From Aquatica leii (taxonomy: Eukaryota > Arthropoda > Insecta > Coleoptera > Lampyridae), in contig CM069436.1 of assembly GCA_035610365.1 (NCBI GenBank), forward strand, positions 9,228,937 through 9,292,936: 64,000 bases of DNA. Reading direction: 5' to 3'. Shown piece by piece: positions 1 to 12,000 of the stretch. The notes beneath the pieces were generated by a model that had not been told where the DNA came from, did no database searches, and was given only the letters and a program-made list of their open reading frames with translations. Position numbers and translations under genes: made by a program. How positions within the stretch are numbered: position 1 is the stretch's first letter; each line of letters begins with the position of its first letter.

Positions 1-79
1 TTGGTGGCTTTAGCAAATTGTGGAATTGAGGATAAAGACAGATTATTAAGAGCTTCTTTGGCGTGTTTATCGGAACTAG
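1..79 (+). CDS. rictor: Rictor exon (first in window, armadillo-like N-terminal region)
   Basis: Frame 1 is open from base 1 and ends in a one-base partial codon before GTAGGT. It encodes the end of a helical repeat (LLRASLACLSEL) corresponding to the conserved N-terminal Rictor region. The true upstream boundary of this exon is not visible. Confidence 0.85.
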
Positions 80-3000
80 GTAGGTAGGTGTTTTGAAAAA
101 TCTCGTACTGTAGTTTTTGCTTTTAGGTGTCTTAAATTCAGAATTGTTTATTTTATCGGGTGGTGTAGCAGCTATTACTAGGAATTTACTTGAATGTCAA
201 ACACCGCGTATAGCAGAATCTTTGTGTGGAGTTTTGTTGTTGTTATTGGATAAACCAGCTACTAGAAATTACGCTGCTGTTGATTTACATTGTATTGCAG
301 CTCCTTATTGTGATTTTCATTATCGTCACGGTTGGATGGATAAGAACAGGTGTTGTTTATCGTCCACCGAATTTTAAATGCATGTAATGAGTAATTTTGT
401 AGGGATGAGCGTGAACTTAGGTTTAACTGCAGTAGATTGGCTTTATTGTCGGTTTTGCGAAGCTGGCCAGGGATTTTACACTTTTGTAGCCCCAATAATT
501 GTTTAGGTTTAAAAGCTATTGTCGACATTTTGTATTTGAATCAATTGGAAGTTCGGGTAAGTTAGATTTTTGTTTTATTCGTTATTAGTTGATAAATTTT
601 AGAAAGCTGTTTTGGATTTACTGTACGAATTGTTGGGGTTGCCTCAACCAGAGTGGACGGATGAATTGTCTGTTGCATTAAGTGCTGTGGACCCTGCCGA
701 ACCTCAAGCAGCATGGCGTTTAAGCGAAGGTTTTGTAGCAGCCGAAGGACGATCGGTTTTGCCACATCTGGCAAAGACTACACCAAATATTACCGATATT
801 CATATATCATTGTTGCTTTACTGTTTTCTAGAGACTGGCCTTCTTTGTGCTTTAGCGGAAGTTATAGCAACAAGTGACACTTTTATTAGTGTTCGTGCTA
901 CTGTATTATTAGGTATGAATATATCAAACTTACTCAATCGTTTCGGTATCAGAATTAATTTTTTGTCTATGTAACTCGAATTATAATAATTCCAAAAAAA
1001 AACAGTAGTAATTTAATTTACTTTAGGAGAACTGCTGCGTTTAATACAAATTCTTTTACCTCCCGAATGTTGCAACGTTACTCCTGCATTACCGAATCTT
1101 CTCGAGTATGCAACAAGGAAACCTCAAGCACTTGGTGCAATCACAGCTTTGCAACAGTTACATAAGTCAGTATATTTAGCTTTTTGTATTTGTTGTTAAT
1201 AAATTTGTTTAGGCTACTAAAACGAAGACCGGCTTCTTCCAGTCTATACTTGGATTACATCTTACAATCGAGTAGCTTCATGAAACGTACCAGGAATTTA
1301 GAACATAATAAAAAATACAAACTTAGTCATGTTAAATCGCGTTTGCAGCAGGTAATTTAAATCAGATTTAAACCGGTGATTTTGATAGTTTTTTTAGTTG
1401 GTGTTAAAAGATGGAGATGATATTATTAGGGATACGGGTGTTTTATTGAGTAACGACCCGTTTACTTGGAATTGGGGAATTATTAAAATAATTCTGAAAG
1501 ATAAAAGCGATTTAAAGCTCGATCTGTCGGAATCTAACCATTTAACGTTTTTAAAACGACTTGTAGAATTTTATATGCCATCCAAAAATAGATACTCGCA
1601 CATGGACTTGACTTCTTTAAAAAACACTCAGGGATATACTGTTGTTGGTATTGAACTTATTTATTGTTTAGCGAGGTTGGAAGATCCAGATGGTACCAAG
1701 TTGCTGCTCGACTTATTTATCGATATCTCCAACCATGTAGCAGCTATTAGCTCTAGTAAAAGCGCCCACGATTGTTTATTTAGTCCACAACATATGTCAA
1801 ATACTCAATGCCAAAGTTATTTTTTATTTATTGGACGTTTTGCTAGCACTAAACTTGGAGCAAATATCTTAAATACCATCAAACTCTTTACGCAGTTAGA
1901 AGATTTGGCTACCACTACAAAGCACGATTGTTATGTAAAGTTAATTGTGTCTTCGTTGGACTATCAGGAAGCTGGTCCTGCTCGGGACTTATTAGCTTCC
2001 GTTTTAAAATGTTCTATTGAAAGTTCGCGTTTGTATGCCACACAATTCTTACAATTGCTTTTACGCGCGGGTTTACCTCAGTTTTACAATTGGGGTATAA
2101 AACTGTTAACGGGGCAGCTAGAAGACAAATCTAGAACAGTACACCTCACTGCTTTGGCAGCTCTTCACGAAGCATCCGAAGTACCCAGTTGTTTAGAACA
2201 ACTAATAAAAATTTATCCTAACTTATTGCACCTTGGAGAGAAAGGAGTTTTGTTGTTAATAAGATTTCTATCGACGCCATCGGGGTTCAACAAATTAAAG
2301 AAAAATGGATTCGTCGTTAATGAAATTAAACGATGGGACGAGTTTGTTAATTTTAGGTTTGTTTAATATTGCGTAAATGCGAGCTACTACTGTCTTTGTA
2401 GATACGTTCGGATTGTGGAGAATGAAGCTTCTAATACGTTAACGTTGCATCAAAGGGGCGAAGATGGAAGGTACGATAAGAGATTAAGCTCTTTAAAAGT
2501 TACGAGTCGGAAAGATTTATTTTTGGCGCCTCATATTTATGGACAACTTGTGAAGCATACGGAAGGTTACAATATATTATTAGAACATGGATCTATTGAT
2601 AGATATATACAGGTTGGTATTTTGTTCAAATTTTTTTTTTCTGTCTTTTATCAATCTGCAATCAGCCAAGAGCTATAATCAGATGTGACTTCTATTATAT
2701 ATAAGTGGCTTTAGATATGCACATCCTGTGATGTGTCATTTCTTGTTATTAGATGATTAGATGGTGGCTAGTCGTATTCTTTTTAGGCGGAATATAGAGT
2801 CCTTGGTATTAAGGAGCTCTGTGGCTAAACTATTTATGTGTTTTTCAAGTCTCTGCTTATAGGCATCAGAAAACTTCTCTATTTCTTCTCTGACTGTAGG
2901 GAGTTGCAGATATTCATGCACTTCTGTATTCCTTATGAACCATGGGGCATTGGTCAAAGTTTTTAATGCTTTATTTTGGAAGCGCTGTAGTATTTCTATA

Positions 3001-6000
3001 TTTGAGTGACTAGCTGACCCCCAGAGTTGTATACCATATGTCCATACTGGTTTTATAATGCATTTGTATATCAGGAGCTTATTCTCCAAACTGAGAGTCG
3101 ATGGCTCGCCCAGCAGCCAGTGCATATCCCTGAATTTTTTGTTTGCTTGTTCTCTCTTTGCCTTAATGTGATCCCTCCACGTAGGCCGTTTGTCCAGATG
3201 CATACCCAGGTATTTCACCGTTGTTTGCTGTGTCAAGATATCTCCGTTAAGTGTAACAGGTGGACAGGCACCTCTATTCAAAGTAAATGTTATGTGAACT
3301 GATTTTGCAGGACTAGCTCTTATTCGCCACATCTTTAGCCATATTCCGATTCTATCTAGATGTTTTTGTAGTTTTACGGATGTTAGACTAGGATCTTTAC
3401 TGCTAGAAAGGATTGCAGTGTCATCTGCATAGGTTGCAGTTACTACTTCTTCTGTGATAGGTATATCAGCGGTAAATATTGTGTAGAGGATAGGGCCCAG
3501 CACCGATCCTTGAGGCACTCCTGCTTCTATTTGGCAGATGGATGACAGGCGATCTCCGCACTTGACTTGGTAGATTCGTTGTTCCAGATAAGACCTCAAA
3601 AGCATGTACTCAGTGTTTGGAAGGAGTAGTTTTAGCTTATATAAGAGACCCTTATGCCATACTCGGTCAAAGGCCTGTTGTATGTCTAAGAATACGGCCG
3701 TGCAGTACTCCTTCCTCTCCAGCGTCTGTCGTATTGTGTGAGCTACTCGGTGTATTTGTTCAGTCGTTCCATGGTGTGCCCGAAATCCGAATTGATGGTC
3801 TGGTATTATTTTTTGCTCTTCAAGAACTGGGAGAAATTAGTTTCTCAGTAAGTTTTGATAGTACTGGGAGAAGACTTATAGGTCTGTAAGATGTGACTTC
3901 TGTGGGAATCTTCCCCGGTTTAAGTACCATATTTATAATGGACACTTTCCACAGATTTGGGAAGTATTGTAGTCACACTGCATTAAAGAGGATTGTCAGC
4001 AGAACTATACCTTTCTTTGGTAGCTGTTTCAGAACTTCTGCCGTTATCAGGTCAAAACCGGGAGCTTTCTTTTGTTTTAGTTGAGCTATGGTTTTTTTGA
4101 CTTCTGCTGGGGTGACTGATTTCAAGGGTAGAGACATTTGCTGATCGCTATTTAAGATCCCGTCGATCGTTTTTTCTGTGTCGTCAGCATCAGCTTCATC
4201 GGATTTGAACACACTTTTTAGAAAGGTGGCGAATAATTCTGCTTTATCTGCGGGTTTCCTTGACCAACTGTCATCAGATTTTCGTAGAGGAGGCATGTAT
4301 TCTTTTGGCTTTTTTAATGATTTAGTCATTTTCCAGAGTGTATAATCTTCTGCTTTGTATGGTGATAAAGTCTTTAATTTGTCTTGCAAACTCCTATTGT
4401 CTAGTTTTTTGAGCATTGATTTCAGTACTTTTTGAGCTTTGTTTAGTGCCTTTTTGTCTTGGTGATTCCTACTAGTATGCCATTGTCGCCTCATTTTTCT
4501 TTTTACAGCTATCATTTCTCTAATTTCCACGGTAGTGTCCAAATTTTTCGATGTTACTTCTATATAGGGAGATGATAGCCAAGCTGCTTTTTGAATTAAG
4601 TTGGTAGTATACAACGCCGCACTTTCTATATCATCTTCCGTTTTAAGAGGTATACAGAGTGTGATATTATCTTCAATGTAATCCCGGAATGCTTCCCAGT
4701 CAGTTTTATGGTTGTATAAAGTCTCGGGTAATTGTTTTAAGATCACTGTAGTGCTTAGTGTACATATGATAGGCGTGTGGTCGGAAGAGCCATCCAGGCA
4801 TGATTCAATTTTGTGTAGAGTCCTGATATTCCTTTGGTGACGAAGAAGTCTATGAGGTCTGGGATTTTATTTGGGTCAGTTGGCCAATGAGTCGGTTCCC
4901 CTGTTGAAAGTACATTAAGATTATTGCTGTCAATAGCATTTTTCAAAGTTCGGCCTTTCGTATTTGTTAATCGGGAGCCCCAAAATGTGTTTTTGGCATT
5001 CCAGTCGCCTCCCGACAGATATCTACCACCCAATGTGCCAAAGAAGTCATTGTACATCTGCTCGTCGATTCGATGTCGGGGGGGGGGGGGGGGGCAGGAC
5101 ACTGTAGCCACATTCAACGAGTCCTGCCAGTCGTCAACAGATACTATAGCAGCCTGTATATGTGCTTGTGTATATGGTGGTAACATATGATATCTTATGT
5201 TTTCTCTTATTACTATAGCAGCTCCAGCATGTGATGTGCCGTCTGGATGATTAGCGTAGCATACGGTATATCCCTTGATTTTAATCACTCTTTGATCAGT
5301 CATATGTGTTTCGGAAATTAATAGAACATCAATTTTGTTGTGGTTTATGAACAGCTCAACCTCGTGCTTATTTGGAGATAAGCCATTGATATTCCATGCA
5401 GCTATACGTATGAATTTCATTTCTGGTTAGGGTGCCTATTTGTGTTATGAGGATATCAATTTTTTCTGATTGCTTTATTATTATCTGCTCTAAGGAGCCT
5501 GTTGACTGAGAATGTGCATTCTCTATTTTTCGGGTCCAGCAAACATCATTCATGATGTTGGACATAGTTTCAAATGTATGTGCAATGTTTCTTTGCTTGT
5601 TGCTTGACTGCTGGTTGTCAAGTTTTAATGGAGGAAAATTATCTTGAGTAAGGGGGGGTGGCATTGTTGTTTGTGTGGGTTGTTTCGCAATTACTGGGTC
5701 TCTTCTGTTTGCAATATTTCCCATTTTTCGAGCCTTTATCTCTTTATACACTTGACAGCTCTTGTAATTGGCTGGGTGGTCACCATAACAAAGAGCGCAG
5801 GTGGCCGGTGTATTCTTGTCTTTTTTTGGACAATCAGTGGTTTTGTGTCCTTTACCACATTTGACACACCTGTGGGGACGCATACAGTTGTTTTTTGTAT
5901 GGCCGTATTGTTGGCACCTAGTGCACTGAGGGATCTCAGTCGATTTTCTTGGGTCCTCTATCTTGACTTTAGTGTGGTATATATATTTTATATTCTTTTC

Positions 6001-9000
6001 TTCTGGGTTGTTAGGGCCTGGTTCAATATTCACGAAAAACATATTGAGTGGCTTTTTATTTTTTCTTGATATTGCACAGATGACTTCACCTCTGACCTTG
6101 TTTCCAGTATTCTCAATCTCATCTATAATGGCTGTTTTTGGAGTGGTGTAGTGCAAGTTTTTGACAACAATTCTGTTACATTTGTTTTGCTTCTTTGTGA
6201 AGGTGTGTCCAATAAGGCCGTTGGTTCGAATAACTTCTATTAAGTTTTTATAAGTTTCAGGTGTCTGTGCCATTACTCTTAGCTGGTCCCTGTTAATGAT
6301 CTTGTACGTGAATCTATCTCTAGGCACAGACTTATTTAGTAGTTCTGTTAGTTTAGATAGCTCTTCTGTGCCATAAAGGACAATAGGTGGGGGCTTGCTA
6401 TTTTTTCTATTATGGGTGACTGTAGCTGGCGTTAGATCCTCGGTTAAGTCTATCGGTAATCCACTGAATCTATTCGAGGTATTGATTCCCGTGTGTACTT
6501 CAATAGAACTTTGTATGTCTGGTGGGCTATCAGATATTTTCTTTCTTTTTGGGTAGCGGTCTGTACTATCTGGTACTCTTTGCCATGGAGGAGGGCAAAC
6601 TTTGTTAGCATCTGTAACATTTGCAGATGGTGGTGACACAATTAATGATTTTTTTAAGTCTTCGCCAGTAATTGCACCTATTGAAGATGATCTCGGTCTT
6701 GTGATGAGCAGGCTTGGATGGAAAACCTGCTGAGTTAATTTTTTTTTGTTTGTGTTTGTGTTGCCAGTAGCATTCACTGTCGCGGAGGCCTGGTCACCTA
6801 CCTCCGCGCACGTTTTGTTGCTTGTGTTATTAGGATCTATCATTTTAGTCCTACGAGTAGGGTCGATTAAAACTGTCACTCCTGGTGTGACGCCCATTCC
6901 CAGTGAGAAGGCTATTTTCAACGACGGTTCACCTGCTCCATCGAGGTTGGTCGCTCGTGGCTGACTAACCAGTCAGTCATCCATCCCCTTGGCGCGCCTC
7001 GCACCGTGGGATTTGGGGATTTTTTGAATATGTTACCTTCCTCGCGGTCTGAGTGGCGAAGCTCAGACCCCCGTTCCTGGAGACATGACCACAGGGCTAC
7101 GGTACTGGGGCGACTCTTTCGGGCCACACGTTGGTTTTTCTGTCGGGGTTGACTCCCTTAGCTATGATTTTAGTTTTGAGGCGCCGAAGACTCGCCTTCG
7201 CCCTTTTTACTTTGCTATCAGGGTCACGAGGTAGGTATAATGTGCAAGACTCGTTATAGACCATGACATTGCCCGGGGGATGAGACGACCCTCAATTGAG
7301 GGTCCACCACCAATTAGCGGCGGCAGATTGGTGGTGGCGAGGACGTGTAAAAATAGGACTTTATGGTGCGCGTCTAATAGCCCATTCTTGCACACATAGG
7401 CGTACGCTAGCGGCTTAATCTCAGCTTTTTATAGGTGCATACCTTATAGCAAGGGCATGTACCACCGAGGCCAAACAGCATTTTCTCTCCCTGTTCAAAT
7501 TTGACAATCTAAAGTTAGTACAATTTCTGGAAAAGTTATTACTTCAACAACGAATTGTGTTACAAAACCCAGTTTCATGTGCATAGGTGGGAATACAATT
7601 TCCTATCTTGTGTTGAATGTTCTTATCCGCGTCAAGATGACGCGGCAGGTCAAAATTTTGCGTTTTTCGAAAACTTTACATAGCTTACCGTTCGAGATTG
7701 GGCTGAAATTTCTATTTTTCTTAGTCTACGTGAAGGGTGTACCAAGTTTCATCAAAATTTGAGATGGTGAGGTTTAGTCACCAAATTAAATACAATCGAA
7801 ATGAAGCATCTTAGGAAAATAGCAAGGAAAACCAAGTAGGACAGGATCAAGAACGAAAACATTAGAGATGTAATAAAACAAGGGCCAAGAATAGAAACAA
7901 GAAGAAAGAAGCAATTAGCAAGCAATGAGAGCCGTAGCAAGGAATAGGATGACCTGGAAGAAATAATGGGACGCCTGAGCAGGCGAACAGGGGAAGAGAA
8001 GAAGAATTGTGATATTGCGACAACTTGGTTATTTTCTTTGTCTTCATATTGTAAGCTCACAGAATGCATTCTTATTGTTGATGCAGGACAAATTCAAGCT
8101 ATCAATGAACAATAACCATTAGCTGAGTTATTGCTTGAAGTTTTCACTATCACTTTGAAGGTATTTCTCGGATTCGTCAGTAAGAGACTTCTTTTTTGGG
8201 TAGTTCCAAATCATTCAACTTGTGCTGATCAAATCCTATTAGAAATTTCAATTTTTTCTATTTGGGGTTTTGCTATAATTATGTTTTTCAGAAGTGACTG
8301 GTTTAACGAAAACTGACCCTGCTACTTCAACTTAATGAGACAATGGTCTATCCTGAAGTTTTTGCTATAAAATTATAGACCTTAAACTTATTTCTGGGCT
8401 CTCGCCTTTTTATTGAAAATACTGTCAGAAGACTGACTCCTTGCTTGAAACGAGTTCTGTTCAGTCTTAGCGGTGATCTGTAGGTTTAGAGTTGTTAGCC
8501 ATTTTGCAATGTGTTGCTTTATTACAGTTTATCTAATTTTGCTGATGGGTGGCATTAACTCATTTATTGATGACTGAACGGGCTAGATTTTTTTGTATGT
8601 TTGGACCAGGTTCTGAACTTATCATTGCTTTGCGGCTGCTTTTTTTGCGAGCTGGTCCGCTTTTTCATTTCCTTCTATACCACGGTGACTTGGGATCCAG
8701 CATGATTTTAGTCTAAGATTGGAAGTTTGAGTTTGCATTCATTGACTCGTACTGGACGAGGTACTGAATGCGTTTAACTGCTTGACTGTCTGTAAGAATG
8801 AATAGGTTGCGGTTATATAATTACTTTTCCATGCTGATGTTTACGCATAAGCTAATAGCTTGCATTTTAGCTTGAAAGATGTTGCATAGTTTTCTTAGTC
8901 TGACTGTCTCTTTGGTTCTAGGATTGGTGCTTTATACCAAATCCTAAGTTCTCTTCAAATTTAGATCCATTCCTGTAAAACATGATGTTCTTATGTCTTA

Positions 9001-12000
9001 GGGTTGTTGGTTGGGCCGGATCCCAACTAATGTGACCGGTGTAGTTCTTTTCAAAGTCAAAGACTTGGTTTAATAAGTCGGAGCCCATTTCTAGTATTGG
9101 GTTACTTATGTGTGACGTATCTTGGCATGTCTTAGATTATTAGCTGTGGTTTTTTAGTACCCAGTGCTTTGTAATCTGTACGCTGCCATTCTGGCTTCAC
9201 CTTTCAAGAAGATGTGGAGAGGTGGGGCTACTAGGCGAATATCCCTTGTAAGATTGGTCAAACCAGGGCTTTGTACAGCCAGAGGGTGAGTTTTGGTTAA
9301 AGCTCTCACTTACTGTCTATGGCTCTTTTCCCAATAACTAATGCTTGTATACACCTAGGGATTGTTTTGTCAAGATGGGAGTTCCAAGTTAACTTGAAGT
9401 CGATGGTTAGTCTTACGGCCGGTTCCACCAACACGACTTAAACTTAAGCAATGCTTAAAACTGAGATACAACTGTTAAAACCATAGCAACGATTGTTTTT
9501 AAGCATTGCTTAAGTTTAAGTCGTGTTGGTGGAACCGGTTGTTAAGTACTTAACCTCACTCTCTCAGTTAACGTTTGTCCCAAACAGTTTTAAGTTGACT
9601 CTGTAGTGTTTCTTCTATGAGTGAAGGTGGTCTTTGTTAGAATTAATTTTAAGATTATTTTCTAGACACCACTATTCAGTTATCTTTAATGCTGTTTTTA
9701 TTGCATTGTCTACAGTACTCTGGTATTTGCCACGTGTCAGTATGACAATGTCATCGGCATATCCTTCCATGTGATAGCCTCTGTTGTTTAGCTGGATGAG
9801 CTTGCATTTCAGCTTGAAAGATGTTGCATAGTTTTCCTAGTCTGACTGTCTCGTTGGTTCTAGGATTGATGCTGTATACACCAAATCCTGAGCCCCCTTC
9901 AAATTTAGATCCATTCGTGTAAAACATGATGTTCTTATTTGTTGGGGTTGTTGGTTGGGCCGGAACCCAACCAATGTGATCGGTGTAGTTCTTTTCAAAG
10001 TCAAAGACCTCGTTTATTAAGTCGGAGCCCATTTCTAGTATTGGGTTACTTATGTGTGACACATCTTGGCATGTCTTAGATTATTAGCTGTGGTTTTCTA
10101 GTACCCAGTGCTTTGTAATCTGTACGCTGCCATTCTGGCTTCACCTTTCAAGAAGATGTGGAGAGATGGTAGATTTAAAATGGCATTCAGTGCTTAGCCA
10201 GACATTGTATTCTGCATTGTATCCTTGTTGAGTTTTGGGCTACTAGGCGAATATCCCGTGTGAGATTATTGGTCAAACCATGGCTTTGTACAGCCAGAGG
10301 GTCAGTTTTGGTTTGAGCTCTCACTTACTGTCTATGGCTCTTTTCCCAATAACTAATGCTTGTATGCACCTAGTGATTGTTTTGTCAAGATGGGAGTTCC
10401 AAGTTAACTTGAAGTCGATGGTTAGTCTTACGGCCGGTTCCACCAACACGACTTAAACTTAAGCAATGCTTAAAACTGTGATACAATTGTTAAAACCATA
10501 GCAACGTTTGCTTTTAAGCATTGCTTAAGTTTAAGTCGTGTTGGTGGAACCGGTTGTTAAGTACTTAACCTCACTCTCTCAGTTAACGTTTGTCCCAAAC
10601 AGTTTTAAGTTGACTCTGTAGTGTTTCTTCTATGAGTGAAGGTGGTCTTTGTTAGAGTTAATTTTAAGATTATTTTCTAGACACCACTATTCAGTTATCT
10701 TTAATGCTGTTTTTATTGCATTGTCTACAGTACTCTGGTATTTGTTACGTGTCAGTATGACAATGTCATCAGCATATCCTTCCATGTGATAGTCTCTGTT
10801 GTTTAGCTGGGTGATCTTGCATTTCAGCTTGAAAGATGTTGCATAGTTTTCCTAGTCTGACTGTCTCGTTGGTTCTAGGATTGATGCTGTATACACCAAA
10901 TCCTAAGCCCCTTTCAAATTTAGATCCATTCGAGTAAAATATGATGTTCTTATTTGTTGGGGTTGTTGGTTGGGGCGGAACCCAACCAATGTGATCGGTG
11001 TAGTTCTTTTCAAAGTCAAAAGACCTCGTTTATTCAGTCGGAGCCCATTTCTAGTATTGGGTTACTTATGTGTGACACATCTTGGCATTTCTTCGATTAT
11101 TAGCTGTTGTTTTCTAGTACCCAGTGCTTTGTAATCTGTACGCTACCATTCTGGCCTCACTTTTCAAGAAGATGTGGAGAGGTGGTAGATTTAAAATGGC
11201 ATTCAGTGCTTAGCCAGACATTGTATTCTGCATTGTATCCTTGTTGAGCTTTGGGCTACTAGGCGAATATCCCGTGTAAGATTGGTCAAACCATGGCTTT
11301 GTACAGCCAGAGGGTCAGTTTTGGTTTGAGCTCTCACTTACTGTCTATGGCTCTTTTCCCAATAACTAATGCTTGTATGCACTTAGTGATTGTTTTGTCA
11401 AGATGGGAGTTACAAGTTAACTTGGAGTCGATGGTTAGTCTTACGGCCGGTTCCACCAACACGACTTAAACTTAAGCAAAGCTTAAAAACTGAGATACAA
11501 TTGTTAAAACCATAGCAACGATTGCTTTTAAGCATTGCTTAAGTTTAAGTCGTGTTGGTGGAACCGGCTGTTAAGTACTTAACCTAACTCTCTCAGATAA
11601 CGTTTGTCCCAAACAGTTTTAAGTTGACTCTGTAGTGTTTCTTCTATGAGTGAAGGTGGTCTTTGTTAGAATTAATTTTAAGATTATTTTTTAGACACCA
11701 CTATTCAGTTATCTTTAATGCTGTTTTTATTGCATTGTCTACAGTACTCTGGTATTTGCTACGTGTCAGCATGACAATGTCATCGGCATATCCTTCCACG
11801 TGATAGCCTCTGTTGTTTAGCTGGGTGAGCAGTTCATCAACTCTGAGGCACCACAGGAGCGGAGAGAGTACATTCCCTTGTCGCTTGTACTGTTTTTTTC
11901 TTACCAAACAGTTTGAGTTTTACAGCTCTTGTATTAAGCCTGGTCATTGTTAGTCTAATCGTAGCATTGTCCATTTGGTGGTTTGCCATTGCCCTTCCCC

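Larger units (their letters stand above)
2640..7440 (-). mobile_element. Jockey-like LINE, copy 1 (near full length)
   Basis: Reads on the - strand: a GC-richer 5' UTR (about 6922-7440), ORF1 (6921-5368), ORF2 (5420-2757), a short 3' UTR, and a T-run on the + strand near 2630-2640 (the poly(A) side). The organisation and the 53-base ORF1/ORF2 overlap fit the jockey clade. A second copy at about 18041-20055 is almost identical over 2 kb, so the family moved fairly recently. The exact 5' end and target duplication could not be fixed. Confidence 0.88.
8866..11832. repeat. Tandem triplication of a ~1-kb LINE segment
   Basis: Three consecutive copies, about 8866-9807 (942 bp, with internal deletions), 9808-10822 (1015 bp) and 10823-11832 (1010 bp). 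Anchor strings recur at matching offsets: GAAAGATGTTGCATAG at 8874, 9816 and 10831. Each unit runs from the RNase H part of the LINE to the YADD region and carries the same palindromic insertion. Confidence 0.9.

Noticed and set aside
262..528. 88-codon - strand frame
   Set aside because: Overlaps two well-supported Rictor exons on the other strand.
1398..1430. Treating the Met at the start of the 1398-2366 frame as a gene start
   Set aside because: The exon joins in phase to upstream exons that match Rictor; the first codon is an internal Leu, TTG.
3027..3302. 91-codon + strand frame, repeated at 18432-18707
   Set aside because: Both are antisense to the same part of jockey ORF2; the repetition only reflects the two LINE copies.
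4924..5190. 88-codon + strand frame containing the G-run
   Set aside because: Antisense to the ORF2 endonuclease; no independent support.
5644..6069. 141-codon + strand frame
   Set aside because: Complementary shadow of jockey ORF1; no motif and biased composition from the antisense strand.
7752..8069. 105-codon - strand hydrophobic frame
   Set aside because: Leu/Phe/Ser-rich because it is antisense to a Lys-rich LINE relic; no signal of a real membrane protein.
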